Below, piece by piece: positions 43,390-55,316 of a stretch of DNA of 64,000 bases. The translations under genes were made by a program, and so were the position numbers. The DNA is from Linnemannia elongata (lineage: Eukaryota > Mortierellomycota > Mortierellomycetes > Mortierellales > Mortierellaceae). The stretch lies in NCBI GenBank assembly GCA_036320915.1, contig JAXBDG010000023.1:124001-188000 (forward strand), read 5' to 3'. Within the stretch, counting starts at the first letter, position 1; each line of letters begins with the position of its first letter. The notes below the pieces were generated by a model, which saw only the letters and a list, made by a program, of their open reading frames with translations, searched no databases and was not told where the DNA came from.

Positions 43390-43618
43390 TGATAGACAAT
43401 AGGCATACTACAACCAAACGAACAAACAAGAGAAAGACAGAAGGGATACTATGACCATGGAAATAAACAAGAGAGTGACAATAGAGATACTGTAACCACG
43501 AGAATAAACAAGAGAGAGACAGTAGAGATACTGCAGCCATGAGAATATAAACAAAAGAGAGAGAATAAGGATACTGCGAACAAGAGAACATCCAAGAGGA
43601 TGAACAAGGGAGAGGGCA
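43390..43618. repeat. 41-bp tandem repeat after the left nitrate reductase stop
   Basis: Mirror of 55317-55545, about five degenerate units. Confidence 0.75.
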
Positions 43619-43673
43619 TGTCAGACTGAATCAAACCATGATCATCCATATTTATTTTTCTTCATCCTCTTCC

Positions 43674-46605
43674 TCAGAAGCAGAATACATTGTTATCTAC
43701 AAACTCCTTCCCGTAGAGCTCTGTCAGAACAGGGAGACAGCAGAGGTTGATCATGGGTGGAGGACCGCAAAGCAGTACAATTCGACTTGATAGATCGTCA
43801 ATCGAGTCTGGAGCGCTCCCCTGCCTTGGGAACAAGTGCTCCTCAATCATGCTCTTGTTGAGATAGCCCGTACCGTACTTCCAACCTTCGGGTTTCTCTT
43901 CCGACAGCACATGCCAAAGGTGGAAACGGTCGGGTCCAAGTCCATTACCAGCGTCTTCGATATCTTTCCGCATCAAGATATCGTCCTCTGTTCGGTTGCC
44001 AAAGAGCAGCGACACTTTGGTTGCATCTTGGGTCTTGTCGGCAAGGATGGCTTGTATGATCTGGTACATAGGAGTAAGACCCGTACCGCCGCAGATCATA
44101 CCAATCTGTAGACATTTGCCCTTCCTTCCAGAGGAGTGCGAGTATTGACCTTGGCCGTGGTATGTGAAGCTTCCGACAGGACCCTTGATCGCAATGCTGT
44201 CGCCGATCGCCATAGCACCGAGATACTGCGAAACAACACCGCCGGCTGGGAATCGAGGATCGGTATCCTTGAAATAAATCTTGACCACTAGATCGAGGTG
44301 ACCTTGTCGATCCGGCAGACTGGTTGGAGTGTAGGCTCGGACATGGAGAGAGTCGTTCGCCTTGATCCTCAAAAAGACGTGGCTGCCCAAAGGGAGACCA
44401 AGAAGCTGATCCGGATGTCCAAACGCGAAGCGGAAGAGCCTGGTGTTATGGGTCAGATGGATCTTCTCCACCAGCACTATGTCTTGCCATTTTTTCGGAT
44501 CCAAGAACGACCGCGCGGCAGCACTTAGGGACGGGGATGGAAGACCACTTGACAGCGGTATGAGTAGCCCGGTCGAAACAGACTTGACTTGGACACCATC
44601 ATTGGGCTCTGGAATGCTTGCAACAAGTTCCCCGCGGTAGTACTTGGCAAGCAACTCTCTGGCTTTGGCTGAATGGATCGCGTCAAAATCCTCGGTACAA
44701 TCCTCCCCAGCGTTCATGACAATACTGTCAGCCCCTCCTGGATGCTCCTGCAGGAACTCTGTGCAATCATAGACCTTGCCACCATGAATGATCCAACAAT
44801 CGTCCTCCGTTGAATGCTTGGAGACCTCATCTGCCGTATAACAATTGACCCCAGACGCTACAGCGTCGATTTTGTTGATGGTCGCAGTATTGATGTTGGC
44901 GGCATCTGATATCGCATTCTCCACCTTGGTTTCTGTCGTCTGGCGCTTGACAATTGCTGTAGTCAGAATAGGGGCGGGTGTTGTTGTGGGTTTCGACGTT
45001 TGTACAATGTTGTCCTTGTCCAGCCCTTCTCCTTTGGGCCTCATCCAGCCTCCGCCACTTTCCGATCCTGGCACTGTAGGGTGGAGGAACATAACGACTA
45101 GTCCACCATCATCCTTCCCAGAGACGGTCAAATCGACCTGGACGCGGTACCAGCAGTTGTTCATCATCCCCATCAGATTCCAGTTCAGATCCTTTGGCTG
45201 GGTGTTCATAGTGCTGTCCCAAGCTCGGACATGGATATCGTTGCACTTGAGTAGCTGGCGCACAGGGACCTTGATCGACCAAAAGCACCAGCACCAGTAT
45301 CGTTGCCTTGGGAACGGGTCGTTGCAGAACTGGTACTCTGGCCATTCCTCGGGATGTTCAAGATCAGTCACCAGCCAGGATATTCCAGAGTCGAGGGTCA
45401 CCTCTACCCGAGTGATTTTTTTGCATCCGCCGTTGTAAGCATAGCCGCTGATGGTGATGTCGTTGGTCAAGACTTGAGGATCCGAGATCGGTAAGACTGA
45501 TCCATGGGCAGGTGAGCAAATGGCACTGTTGATGTTGAGGTCGTTGATGGTGTATTCGGGTCGAGTCCACCATTGTTCCCGCTTCGCCATGTCGGCATCG
45601 CTGACAACCGACGGCAAGACTCGGTTATCATGGTAGTGGTACCAGCTGTCAGATCGAGCCTCAGAGACGGTAATCTTGGAGAGGAACTTGATCATCCGAC
45701 CTCCAATGACGCCTGGGACGATCAAACGGACGGGAAAGCCATGGTCTGACGTAAGCCGAGTTCCGTTCATCTCGTATGCAATCAGTACATCGTTCATGGG
45801 GTTCAGAGCCCTCTCCACAGAAAGACTTGTGCCGTAGGTGCCGTTGGGGAGTTTATCCGACCCGTCAAAGCAAACAAATCTTGCGTCCTTCCCAAGTCCA
45901 CCGCAAACGTTGAGCAATAGGTCCCTGACAAGTACGCCCTTCCAGATAGCTGTTGACACGGCTCCGGGACCCCAGTTGAATCCAATCGTTTGTTTAAACA
46001 TATTCTGCTCCTTCCGTCGGTTTCCAGCACAGACAAGGGTGACAGGTATGGTGATGCTTGGTAGTTGTGTGAGCATATCCATCGTCAGCGTCACCTCTGT
46101 ATTCACAAGTCTAAACAAAAAAAATAATAATAAAGTGAAGAAATAGAAGAGATCCGATTAGTGACAACTTGACAACTGTGGGCTTATGTAGATATTAACT
46201 AGGACCCTGACAGGCTGGTACTACTTACCCTTCAATGGACAAGCGGTGAGTATCCCATGAGAGCTGAGGGACTGGTCCATGGTTCCGGACATAGTGTATT
46301 GAACTTGGGGTGATGAACCCCTTGCTGAAGAGAAGTGGTACTGGTGGTTCGCAGTTAAATGGATGCTTTCCTATTGTACGAGGAGAATTGGATTTTAGCC
46401 GGTGGTCAGCGTTCAGAACATCCATAGACGATGGAGCAATAGTGTTTCGCTGTAAGATAGGTAAGGGTTGGTTGTCTGTACCTGTGAGTCGAATAAGTTC
46501 TGGATGCCTCTTTATCCATCTGTCTGGGGTGTTGGCATCACGGGGATCAAGTTGTATTTTTGAGTTGTCGTCGTCGTCTGTGTGATTGATCTTAACGTCT
46601 GGCAT
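43674..46605 (-). CDS. niaD: Nitrate reductase [NAD(P)H], left copy, 937 aa
   Basis: Exons 46605-46229 and 46110-43674, mirror of the right copy (52330-55261), where the domains are described. Nitrate to nitrite in the cytosol, with molybdopterin, heme b5 and FAD. Same intron and no lesion. Upstream is a full duplicate of the shared nitrate reductase/transporter promoter, but beyond 47598 there is no transporter gene, so the promoter's other side points into noncoding DNA. Confidence 0.94.
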
Positions 46606-47032
46606 TTTGGTAGGATGGAAGGGCAAAATTGTGTGAGTGTGCTCTTTTGTGGTAGCAGTGTGCTTTTTTATGGTAGGAGTGTGCTCTTTTGTGGTAAGAG
46701 TGTGCTCTTTTGTGGTGAGAGTATGTAATAGCAGCAGAAGAGGCCAAGGGAAAAAAGAGGCGAGGCCAAGGGAAGAAAGAGACAAGGTTAAGGGAACAAA
46801 GAGATGAGGCAAAGAGAATAAAGAGACGAGGCCAAGGATAGTAAGAGAAAAGGCTGAGGGAAGCAGCCTGCAGGAAAAGACGGGGACAAGGGAAGCAGAA
46901 AAAGACGGGGACAAGGGTTGAAGTGATGATGTCCTATGTTACAGCTGTATATAAATATACAGAGAGGGAACTAACTTTGAGTCATGTCTGGCTTGCCGGC
47001 TAGATGGTGATGGTAATGGTGGTTGTTGTTGC

Positions 47033-47065
<33 letters not shown>

Positions 47066-47598
47066 GGTGGTGGTGGTGGTAATGGTGGTGGGTGATTGAG
47101 ATTTTGACCTGTTCCTGTAGAGATACAGATAACCTAATCTGTCACAGACTGCTTTACCTGCCCTGAATCGTGATAAAAGCCCTGTTGGGAGAAAAAAAAC
47201 TACATGTGTTTCACACTGAAAATTCTCCTATCTGAAAAAGACCTCCGCACGCACGTGATCCATGTGCACTTCCCTCCCTCCCTCCCTCCTATACACGTTT
47301 CCCTTTACAAACGACACGTTATTAATTGTCTACGATGATCCGTTTCTGCACACGTTATTGTTCGTTAGCGATGATCTGCTTCTTTACACGTTATTGGTGG
47401 TCAGCGATGATCCCTATCGGCTGAAGACTTGATCCGGGCGCGTCCTATGGTACAAACAGTAAGAATTACTTACTCCCTTTTCCATCTGACAGTAATGAGA
47501 GAACTCATGGCGGCCAAGTGTCCAGAACCATTCCCTTCTCTGAGTCATTCTCACAAGCAGGAAGGATAGCATCAGACTGATGTGTTACAATGGCACTT
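46606..47598 (-). promoter_or_regulatory. Duplicated bidirectional promoter, orphaned on one side
   Basis: Mirror of 51337-52329. Carries the 36-bp triple repeat (47305-47412), the GTT array (47023-47064), the tgtatatttatatac palindromic TATA region (46950-46964) and GATA candidates. It ends at the arm boundary without the last 140 bp and the coding region of the transporter. Confidence 0.7.
47305..47412 (-). repeat. 36-bp x 3 direct repeat, left promoter
   Basis: Mirror of 51523-51630. Confidence 0.85.
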
Positions 47599-49508
47599 CT
47601 CTAACGTTGTAGAGTGACTGCTAGTGGTGCTTTCAAATATCGAAAGTTATAATCCATCTCAGACGACTTTAATTGAACGGGGAACCATAAGCAGAGCAGC
47701 ATCCTTGCTACGATCTGCTGAGATTAAGCCCAATGTTCAATAGACTTGTTCCTTTGAGAACGTATCTTTCCCTTCGCATCTTTCTTCTCTTTCTCGCTTG
47801 TGATGGTGTTCTAAGGGGCGGATAGTAAGCTTACCCATTGACGATGACGCATATTTACAACCACTTCAACCTAAGCCCTGTGGATGACACTGCTACCTTA
47901 AATAGGTGTACGAGTCACATAGGTAAACTGGTAACGAGCACCGACGTATGTGGCACAGGTGCATAATTAAGATTGGTCGAATGTATGATTCAGGTGCAAG
48001 CACAGTATGGTACAGATGCATTGTACAGGTTAAGGTGCTCTGGGTCCATGACCGGGTGCATGCACATCCATTAAGCCCACTCCATCTCTAACTTCATATC
48101 TTCAATTTAATACATATTCACTCAAAATGTTTAGCTAATAACTGATCCACTCTGTGTCGACGTAACAACACATACGTTCCAACCTTCTCGTACCCCACAC
48201 AGCATTAGTACTCAAAAAAAAAAAAAAAAAAAAAAGGCTAATTGTAGCGAACAAGGGGTGTGGGGTAAATAAAGGCCTTGTAAACTTCTCCAGTTGGTTT
48301 ATTAATATGTACTCGTCCAAGAGATCAATGCAGTCCAGCTTGCTACAGTGTGTGTACTAAGGTCACATCAGAGTACCTCTTTACACGTAGTACATTTGAT
48401 TGAGGGACGCGTTCAATCCTTAGTTCCCTATCAGTGTCAGTCCTTGACTCGTTTTCTGGCCCACTCTTATTCCTTCTCGCTCTCCTTCTCATTTCATCAT
48501 GCTCTCAACGATGTAAATGTGAGGGCTTTATTCTTGATCCCTCTGGTTTCACTCCCTCCTCAAGGTCTTTGTAACCTTGCGAATGATATGATGATGCCGG
48601 TCTGGACACGATTAACAGGTACTTGAACATATTAATAATAACAAACGGGTCAGCAGAGATTAAGCAATAAGAGGAGAATGGCAAAACAACGATCGTCAAT
48701 TTACTTTTTCATTTTCGGCACAGATGCTAAGCAGGGGCTGAAAGACAAAAGGAAGATACAAGAGGAGAGGAAGAAGGAGATGACATACTGAGCGAGATGA
48801 AGAGGTAATAGGCGGAAGCAGGGATTGATGAAGGAGTTATGAAAGGCAAAAAGGAGAATGGTGAGGACGGCAGAGGAAGTAAGGAGAGGAGTGGTTGCGG
48901 TGCGCAAGTGGGGGGCGAAGAATCAGAGAGAGTCAGAGGGAATGAAAGGAAAGAACTACAAGAGGAATGATGCAAAGAGTAGAGAGGCAAAGATAAGGGA
49001 GACAAAGAGAGGCTGTGCTCTATGATGCATAACATCATTTAAGGTTATCGTATGGGGTTGGTTCGTAAAATCTGCCTTGACTACAAATCATTTCCTCAGT
49101 CTTGGCCTTTGCTCTCCAATCTTGCGCTCCCATGAAAAAAGGCACCCAACTAACACTCCATGACCAGCAACACTCCTTCCCTCTCCAAACCACAGTACGA
49201 GGGTGACAATCAAATGACTACCTGTAAAAGGCATCTGGCGATGTCTGAACTATTCCACCACAAGCTCCTCGTATCCTACAACAAATCCAAACCCAAAAGG
49301 CTCCCCCGTCAACCATCCCTGGATTTGTGACACCTTCATCCCCTTTCCTTTGACCGGAATGTATTGCTGGAGACATTATGGACCCTCATATTCAATACAT
49401 GGTTATCTCAATTATAGTATATTTGCCGTGCAGGATAACTTGATACAGAAAAATAGATACAACTGCTAAATGTGTTTACGTATTAAATAAATCAAAGACC
49501 CTACAATT
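47599..49508. other. Palindrome loop, gene-free part
   Basis: No supportable gene over 1.9 kb. Holds a diverged copy (about 47990-48200) of the sequence just outside the right arm, an A22 run at 48214-48235, a G/A-rich patch at 48730-49000 (minus-strand ORFs there are Ser/Leu/Pro composition artefacts), and the 3' flank of the transporter gene. Confidence 0.5.
47990..48200 (+). repeat. Diverged direct repeat, loop copy
   Basis: Aligns over about 210 bp with 60370-60590 in the same orientation. Shared blocks include gcac(a/t)tccat(t/a)aa followed by catctct-like text, and cata(c/t)gttcca(a/g)cctt(c)ccgtac. Clearly older than the arm duplication, because it is strongly diverged. Confidence 0.6.
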
Positions 49509-51196
49509 TTATGGGTTCAATTTCTTGAAAAGTAGTCCGAGAAGCATTCGACTTTGGATCTTCAGTAGCAAAGTGAACATTGCTGCTGTAAGCGCTGCAT
49601 AGCCGATAACACGGAAGGCACCGGCATAGTTGGTGCCATATACCTTAAAGATGTAATTGAACACAATGGAGCCAATGCTTCCACCGGCACCAACGAGGCC
49701 ATACACGGCGCCCATGCTCTTCGGATTGGCAAATGGGACAATAGCTAACCAAAAGAAATTTTAAAACAAAATCAGTGTTAATAAATAAATACTTTTCAGA
49801 GGTTGAACGACAAACAGCGCCCGCAGACACAACACATGATGCAATAATAACTTACAGAATGTAGTACCACATCCGGCTTGAACACAGTAACTAAACAGGA
49901 CCAAGACGACAATTGAGGAGCTCAATGCTCCCATCGCAAAGGAGAACCCAATGAGAAAGGCTCCCTGAAAGAAAAAGACAGCGAAGTGGACAAGCATACG
50001 ACCTTGGATGCCCTCGCCGATCAGTGTGTTGACATAATCAGCCAGCATGCCTCCGCTGGCGCGAGAGAAGAGATTCATCAGTCCAAAGATAGATCCCAGC
50101 ATGCCAGAGGTTGTTTGTGAGAGCCCAAAATGCGAGTGGAAGAATTCTCCGATCATGTTGTCGACGGCCAACTCCACACCGAAGGAACAGCCGTACTGGA
50201 TCATTAGGATCAGCACAGCTGGGTTCTTGAGCTGTGACAGCAAATCCACCAAAATTGATGGTTGCTCAACAGGAGCGGGAACTCTGACGGCGTTTGGTGA
50301 TGTCTCCTTCCGACTGGTGGGCTTTTCGTCGTCCGAGTCGCCGAGGTCCAAGGAATCACAGTCGGAGGCTGTCCGTGGCAGTCCATGCTTTTCGACGTCA
50401 TGGCTCTCGAGGCTGGAATCGCGGTTCTTCCATTCATCGCCTGGACAATCATCACCCAGGAAATAATCCGCTGCGGCGATGAGAATACAGAGACAGGCAG
50501 GAACGACAAATGTGACACGCCACGCTTGGTGTGCAGGTAAGGCAAGGGCAATGGCGTTGTAAATCAATGGAATCAAGAAGTAGGACACTCCTGCCCCCAT
50601 GTTGCCGAATCCACCGCAAATCGCATTGGCTGTTCCGACAATGTTGTACGAAAACATCCGCGAGGCCCAGTATTGGCATGGTACAAAGGTAGCGCCGACA
50701 ATGCCAATAAAGAACCTGGTGATGATCAACCCGTTGGCGTCCGAAGCGAGTCCAGCCAACCCAATGGTAATAGATCCAACAAGGAGCAAACCCGCCATGG
50801 CTTTCCTAGGACCCCAGCGGTCACACAATGGTCCCTATAGGCATAAGAAGATGATTTTGGTTAGAATCATGAATTGCAAAATAGCTTTTCCATTCCTTTA
50901 CCCTTGCAAGTCCTGCCTCCATGTCTTACAATCATTAATCGGGCCAGAATAGTAGCACTGACACTGGTCAGATTGGCGTCTGAAATCTGGCTAGGAGTGA
51001 GCTTCAGATCAGCTTTGATGGTAGGCATGAGTGGAGGAATGGCGAACCAGCCTGTGAAGGCTATAAAGAAGGACAGCCACGAGAGGTGCATTGCTCTCAT
51101 ATGCGGCCGAGCAAATGAGAATAGTTTTATGTTGGTCGCTTTCCCATCTTCATCGACTAGGATTTGTTTTGGAAAGATCTTTGTTGCCAGCGTCAT
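49509..51196 (-). CDS. crnA: Nitrate/nitrite transporter, MFS NNP family, 493 aa
   Basis: High-affinity nitrate uptake at the plasma membrane. Exons 51196-50930, 50834-49856 and 49744-49509, introns of 95 and 111 nt with consensus signals; phases join to 493 codons, near the usual ~500. Start chosen at MTLATKIF, the first Met that gives the family N-terminus; the upstream frame is leader. Twelve hydrophobic segments are expected. Seen: GWFAIPPLMPTIKADL (TM1 side), the MFS loop GPLCDRWGPRKAMAG straddling intron 1, nitrate signature-like GGFGNMGAG near 163-171, a charged central loop, and GLVGAGGSIGS near 434 as the second signature. The only single-copy gene of the cluster; divergent from the right nitrate reductase. 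Also called nrtA. Confidence 0.93.
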
Positions 51197-51522
51197 ATTG
51201 TGTGTAGGATATTTTGGAGAAGAGGTTGTGTTTTTTTGTGGCGATTTTGAAAATCCATTTACAATATTTGGGATATATTTATGCAAGTCTCGAAAGTGTG
51301 TGGGGTAACCATTGAACGTTAAAGAAGATCTTAAACAAGTGCCATTGTAACACATCAGTCTGATGCTATCCTTCCTGCTTGTGAGAATGACTCAGAGAAG
51401 GGAATGGTTCTGGACACTTGGCCGCCATGAGTTCTCTCATTACTGTCAGATGGAAAAGGGAGTAAGTAATTCTTACTGTTTGTACCATAGGACGCGCCCG
51501 GATCAAGTCTTCAGCCGATAGG

Positions 51523-51630
51523 GATCATCGCTGACCACCAATAACGTGTAAAGAAGCAGATCATCGCTAACGAACAATAACGTGTGCAGAAACGGATCAT
51601 CGTAGACAATTAATAACGTGTCGTTTGTAA
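51523..51630 (+). repeat. 36-bp x 3 direct repeat in the shared promoter
   Basis: Units start with gatcatcg at 51523, 51559 and 51595, and each carries ataacgtgt at the same offset. The last unit is the most diverged. The position between divergent promoters and conserved cores suggest clustered binding sites. Confidence 0.85.
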
Positions 51631-51869
51631 AGGGAAACGTGTATAGGAGGGAGGGAGGGAGGGAAGTGCACATGGATCACGTGCGTGCGGAGGTCTTTTT
51701 CAGATAGGAGAATTTTCAGTGTGAAACACATGTAGTTTTTTTTCTCCCAACAGGGCTTTTATCACGATTCAGGGCAGGTAAAGCAGTCTGTGACAGATTA
51801 GGTTATCTGTATCTCTACAGGAACAGGTCAAAATCTCAATCACCCACCACCATTACCACCACCACCACC

Positions 51870-51870
<1 letters not shown>

Positions 51871-51902
<32 letters not shown>

Positions 51903-51912
51903 GCAACAACAA
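51871..51912 (+). repeat. (CAA)n microsatellite
   Basis: About 13 CAA units with one CAG, preceded by a CCA array. Identical in length to the mirror tract at 47023-47064. Confidence 0.9.
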
Positions 51913-52329
51913 CCACCATTACCATCACCATCTAGCCGGCAAGCCAGACATGACTCAAAGTTAGTTCCCTCTCTGTATATTTATATACAGCTGTAACATA
52001 GGACATCATCACTTCAACCCTTGTCCCCGTCTTTTTCTGCTTCCCTTGTCCCCGTCTTTTCCTGCAGGCTGCTTCCCTCAGCCTTTTCTCTTACTATCCT
52101 TGGCCTCGTCTCTTTATTCTCTTTGCCTCATCTCTTTGTTCCCTTAACCTTGTCTCTTTCTTCCCTTGGCCTCGCCTCTTTTTTCCCTTGGCCTCTTCTG
52201 CTGCTATTACATACTCTCACCACAAAAGAGCACACTCTTACCACAAAAGAGCACACTCCTACCATAAAAAAGCACACTGCTACCACAAAAGAGCACACTC
52301 ACACAATTTTGCCCTTCCATCCTACCAAA

Positions 52330-55261
52330 ATGCCAGACGTTAAGATCAATCACACAGACGACGACGACAACTCAAAAATACAACTTGATCCCCGTGATGC
52401 CAACACCCCAGACAGATGGATAAAGAGGCATCCAGAACTTATTCGACTCACAGGTACAGACAACCAACCCTTACCTATCTTACAGCGAAACACTATTGCT
52501 CCATCGTCTATGGATGTTCTGAACGCTGACCACCGGCTAAAATCCAATTCTCCTCGTACAATAGGAAAGCATCCATTTAACTGCGAACCACCAGTACCAC
52601 TTCTCTTCAGCAAGGGGTTCATCACCCCAAGTTCAATACACTATGTCCGGAACCATGGACCAGTCCCTCAGCTCTCATGGGATACTCACCGCTTGTCCAT
52701 TGAAGGGTAAGTAGTACCAGCCTGTCAGGGTCCTAGTTAATATCTACATAAGCCCACAGTTGTCAAGTTGTCACTAATCGGATCTCTTCTATTTCTTCAC
52801 TTTATTATTATTTTTTTTGTTTAGACTTGTGAATACAGAGGTGACGCTGACGATGGATATGCTCACACAACTACCAAGCATCACCATACCTGTCACCCTT
52901 GTCTGTGCTGGAAACCGACGGAAGGAGCAGAATATGTTTAAACAAACGATTGGATTCAACTGGGGTCCCGGAGCCGTGTCAACAGCTATCTGGAAGGGCG
53001 TACTTGTCAGGGACCTATTGCTCAACGTTTGCGGTGGACTTGGGAAGGACGCAAGATTTGTTTGCTTTGACGGGTCGGATAAACTCCCCAACGGCACCTA
53101 CGGCACAAGTCTTTCTGTGGAGAGGGCTCTGAACCCCATGAACGATGTACTGATTGCATACGAGATGAACGGAACTCGGCTTACGTCAGACCATGGCTTT
53201 CCCGTCCGTTTGATCGTCCCAGGCGTCATTGGAGGTCGGATGATCAAGTTCCTCTCCAAGATTACCGTCTCTGAGGCTCGATCTGACAGCTGGTACCACT
53301 ACCATGATAACCGAGTCTTGCCGTCGGTTGTCAGCGATGCCGACATGGCGAAGCGGGAACAATGGTGGACTCGACCCGAATACACCATCAACGACCTCAA
53401 CATCAACAGTGCCATTTGCTCACCTGCCCATGGATCAGTCTTACCGATCTCGGATCCTCAAGTCTTGACCAACGACATCACCATCAGCGGCTATGCTTAC
53501 AACGGCGGATGCAAAAAAATCACTCGGGTAGAGGTGACCCTCGACTCTGGAATATCCTGGCTGGTGACTGATCTTGAACATCCCGAGGAATGGCCAGAGT
53601 ACCAGTTCTGCAACGACCCGTTCCCAAGGCAACGATACTGGTGCTGGTGCTTTTGGTCGATCAAGGTCCCTGTGCGCCAGCTACTCAAGTGCAACGATAT
53701 CCATGTCCGAGCTTGGGACAGCACTATGAACACCCAGCCAAAGGATCTGAACTGGAATCTGATGGGGATGATGAACAACTGCTGGTACCGCGTCCAGGTC
53801 GATTTGACCGTCTCTGGGAAGGATGATGGTGGACTAGTCGTTATGTTCCTCCACCCTACAGTGCCAGGATCGGAAAGTGGCGGAGGCTGGATGAGGCCCA
53901 AAGGAGAAGGGCTGGACAAGGACAACATTGTACAAACGTCGAAACCCACAACAACACCCGCCCCTATTCTGACTACAGCAATTGTCAAGCGCCAGACGAC
54001 AGAAACCAAGGTGGAGAATGCGATATCAGATGCCGCCAACATCAATACTGCGACCATCAACAAAATCGACGCTGTAGCGTCTGGGGTCAATTGTTATACG
54101 GCAGATGAGGTCTCCAAGCATTCAACGGAGGACGATTGTTGGATCATTCATGGTGGCAAGGTCTATGATTGCACAGAGTTCCTGCAGGAGCATCCAGGAG
54201 GGGCTGACAGTATTGTCATGAACGCTGGGGAGGATTGTACCGAGGATTTTGACGCGATCCATTCAGCCAAAGCCAGAGAGTTGCTTGCCAAGTACTACCG
54301 CGGGGAACTTGTTGCAAGCATTCCAGAGCCCAATGATGGTGTCCAAGTCAAGTCTGTTTCGACCGGGCTACTCATACCGCTGTCAAGTGGTCTTCCATCC
54401 CCGTCCCTAAGTGCTGCCGCGCGGTCGTTCTTGGATCCGAAAAAATGGCAAGACATAGTGCTGGTGGAGAAGATCCATCTGACCCATAACACCAGGCTCT
54501 TCCGCTTCGCGTTTGGACATCCGGATCAGCTTCTTGGTCTCCCTTTGGGCAGCCACGTCTTTTTGAGGATCAAGGCGAACGACTCTCTCCATGTCCGAGC
54601 CTACACTCCAACCAGTCTGCCGGATCGACAAGGTCACCTCGATCTAGTGGTCAAGATTTATTTCAAGGATACCGATCCTCGATTCCCAGCCGGCGGTGTT
54701 GTTTCGCAGTATCTCGGTGCTATGGCGATCGGCGACAGCATTGCGATCAAGGGTCCTGTCGGAAGCTTCACATACCACGGCCAAGGTCAATACTCGCACT
54801 CCTCTGGAAGGAAGGGCAAATGTCTACAGATTGGTATGATCTGCGGCGGTACGGGTCTTACTCCTATGTACCAGATCATACAAGCCATCCTTGCCGACAA
54901 GACCCAAGATGCAACCAAAGTGTCGCTGCTCTTTGGCAACCGAACAGAGGACGATATCTTGATGCGGAAAGATATCGAAGACGCTGGTAATGGACTTGGA
55001 CCCGACCGTTTCCACCTTTGGCATGTGCTGTCGGAAGAGAAACCCGAAGGTTGGAAGTACGGTACGGGCTATCTCAACAAGAGCATGATTGAGGAGCACT
55101 TGTTCCCAAGGCAGGGGAGCGCTCCAGACTCGATTGACGATCTATCAAGTCGAATTGTACTGCTTTGCGGTCCTCCACCCATGATCAACCTCTGCTGTCT
55201 CCCTGTTCTGACAGAGCTCTACGGGAAGGAGTTTGTAGATAACAATGTATTCTGCTTCTGA
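52330..55261 (+). CDS. niaD: Nitrate reductase [NAD(P)H], right copy, 937 aa
   Basis: Cytosolic molybdoflavoprotein reducing nitrate to nitrite. Exons 52330-52706 and 52825-55261; the 118-nt intron has GTAAGT and TTTAG and restores the frame. ATG chosen because the preceding open codons are T/C-rich leader. Order: molybdopterin domain of sulfite-oxidase type with ligand Cys153 in VCAGNRRKEQN; Mo dimerisation domain about 290-430; cytochrome b5 about 545-620 with heme His582 (EHPGG) and His605; FAD domain with RAYTPTS near 717; NAD(P)H domain with GGTGLTP near 799 and CGPPPM near 907; C-terminal FCF as usual. All cofactor residues seen are intact. Divergent from the transporter; the nitrite reductase follows 1.6 kb downstream. 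Identical in sequence to the left copy. Confidence 0.96.
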
Positions 55262-55316
55262 GGAAGAGGATGAAGAAAAATAAATATGGATGATCATGGT
55301 TTGATTCAGTCTGACA

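Larger units (their letters stand above)
42045..43673 (-). promoter_or_regulatory. Promoter region of left nitrite reductase / 3' flank of left nitrate reductase
   Basis: Mirror of 55262-56890. It contains a TATA element (complement near 42336-42343), a T/C-rich leader, AGATAR-type GATA-factor candidates, the 15-bp repeats and a 13-base G run. No separate gene is supported. Confidence 0.6.
38573..47598. repeat. Left arm of the nitrate palindrome, 9,026 bp
   Basis: Base i here pairs with the complement of base 98935-i in 51337-60362. The relation holds for every gene and every ORF coordinate, and for the homopolymer and microsatellite tracts compared (13-base G run at 42937-42949, the GTT array near 47023-47064). 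No mismatch or indel was seen in the parts compared. Outer end: tcgttatc shared at 38573-38580, then divergence at 38572. Inner end: divergence after 47598. Confidence 0.97.
51197..52329. promoter_or_regulatory. Bidirectional promoter, transporter and right nitrate reductase
   Basis: 1.13 kb between divergent start codons. Toward the transporter a TATA-like element (ataaatata on the minus strand, about 51274-51285) lies some 80 bp before its ATG, outside the duplicated arm. Toward nitrate reductase there is tgtatatttatatac at 51971-51985, then a long T/C-rich leader. Candidate GATA-factor (AreA-type, HGATAR) sites: CGATAG 51516-51521, AGATAG 51702-51707, AGATAA (complement) 51803-51808. The 36-bp triple repeat sits mid-way. 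No clear copy of the NirA CTCCGHGG site was found. Confidence 0.6.

Noticed and set aside
48214..48235. A22 run as the tail of another LINE in the loop
   Set aside because: The sequence upstream shows no LINE coding similarity and no target duplication was recognised.
48701..49038. Minus-strand Ser/Leu/Pro ORFs in the palindrome loop
   Set aside because: Products of a G/A-rich (T/C on minus) tract like gene leaders; no gene body follows.
52021..52329. N-terminal extension of nitrate reductase from an earlier ATG (and its mirror 46606-46914)
   Set aside because: The region is T/C-rich leader giving Leu/Ser/Phe-rich text, and the ATG at 52330 gives a normal fungal nitrate reductase N-terminus.
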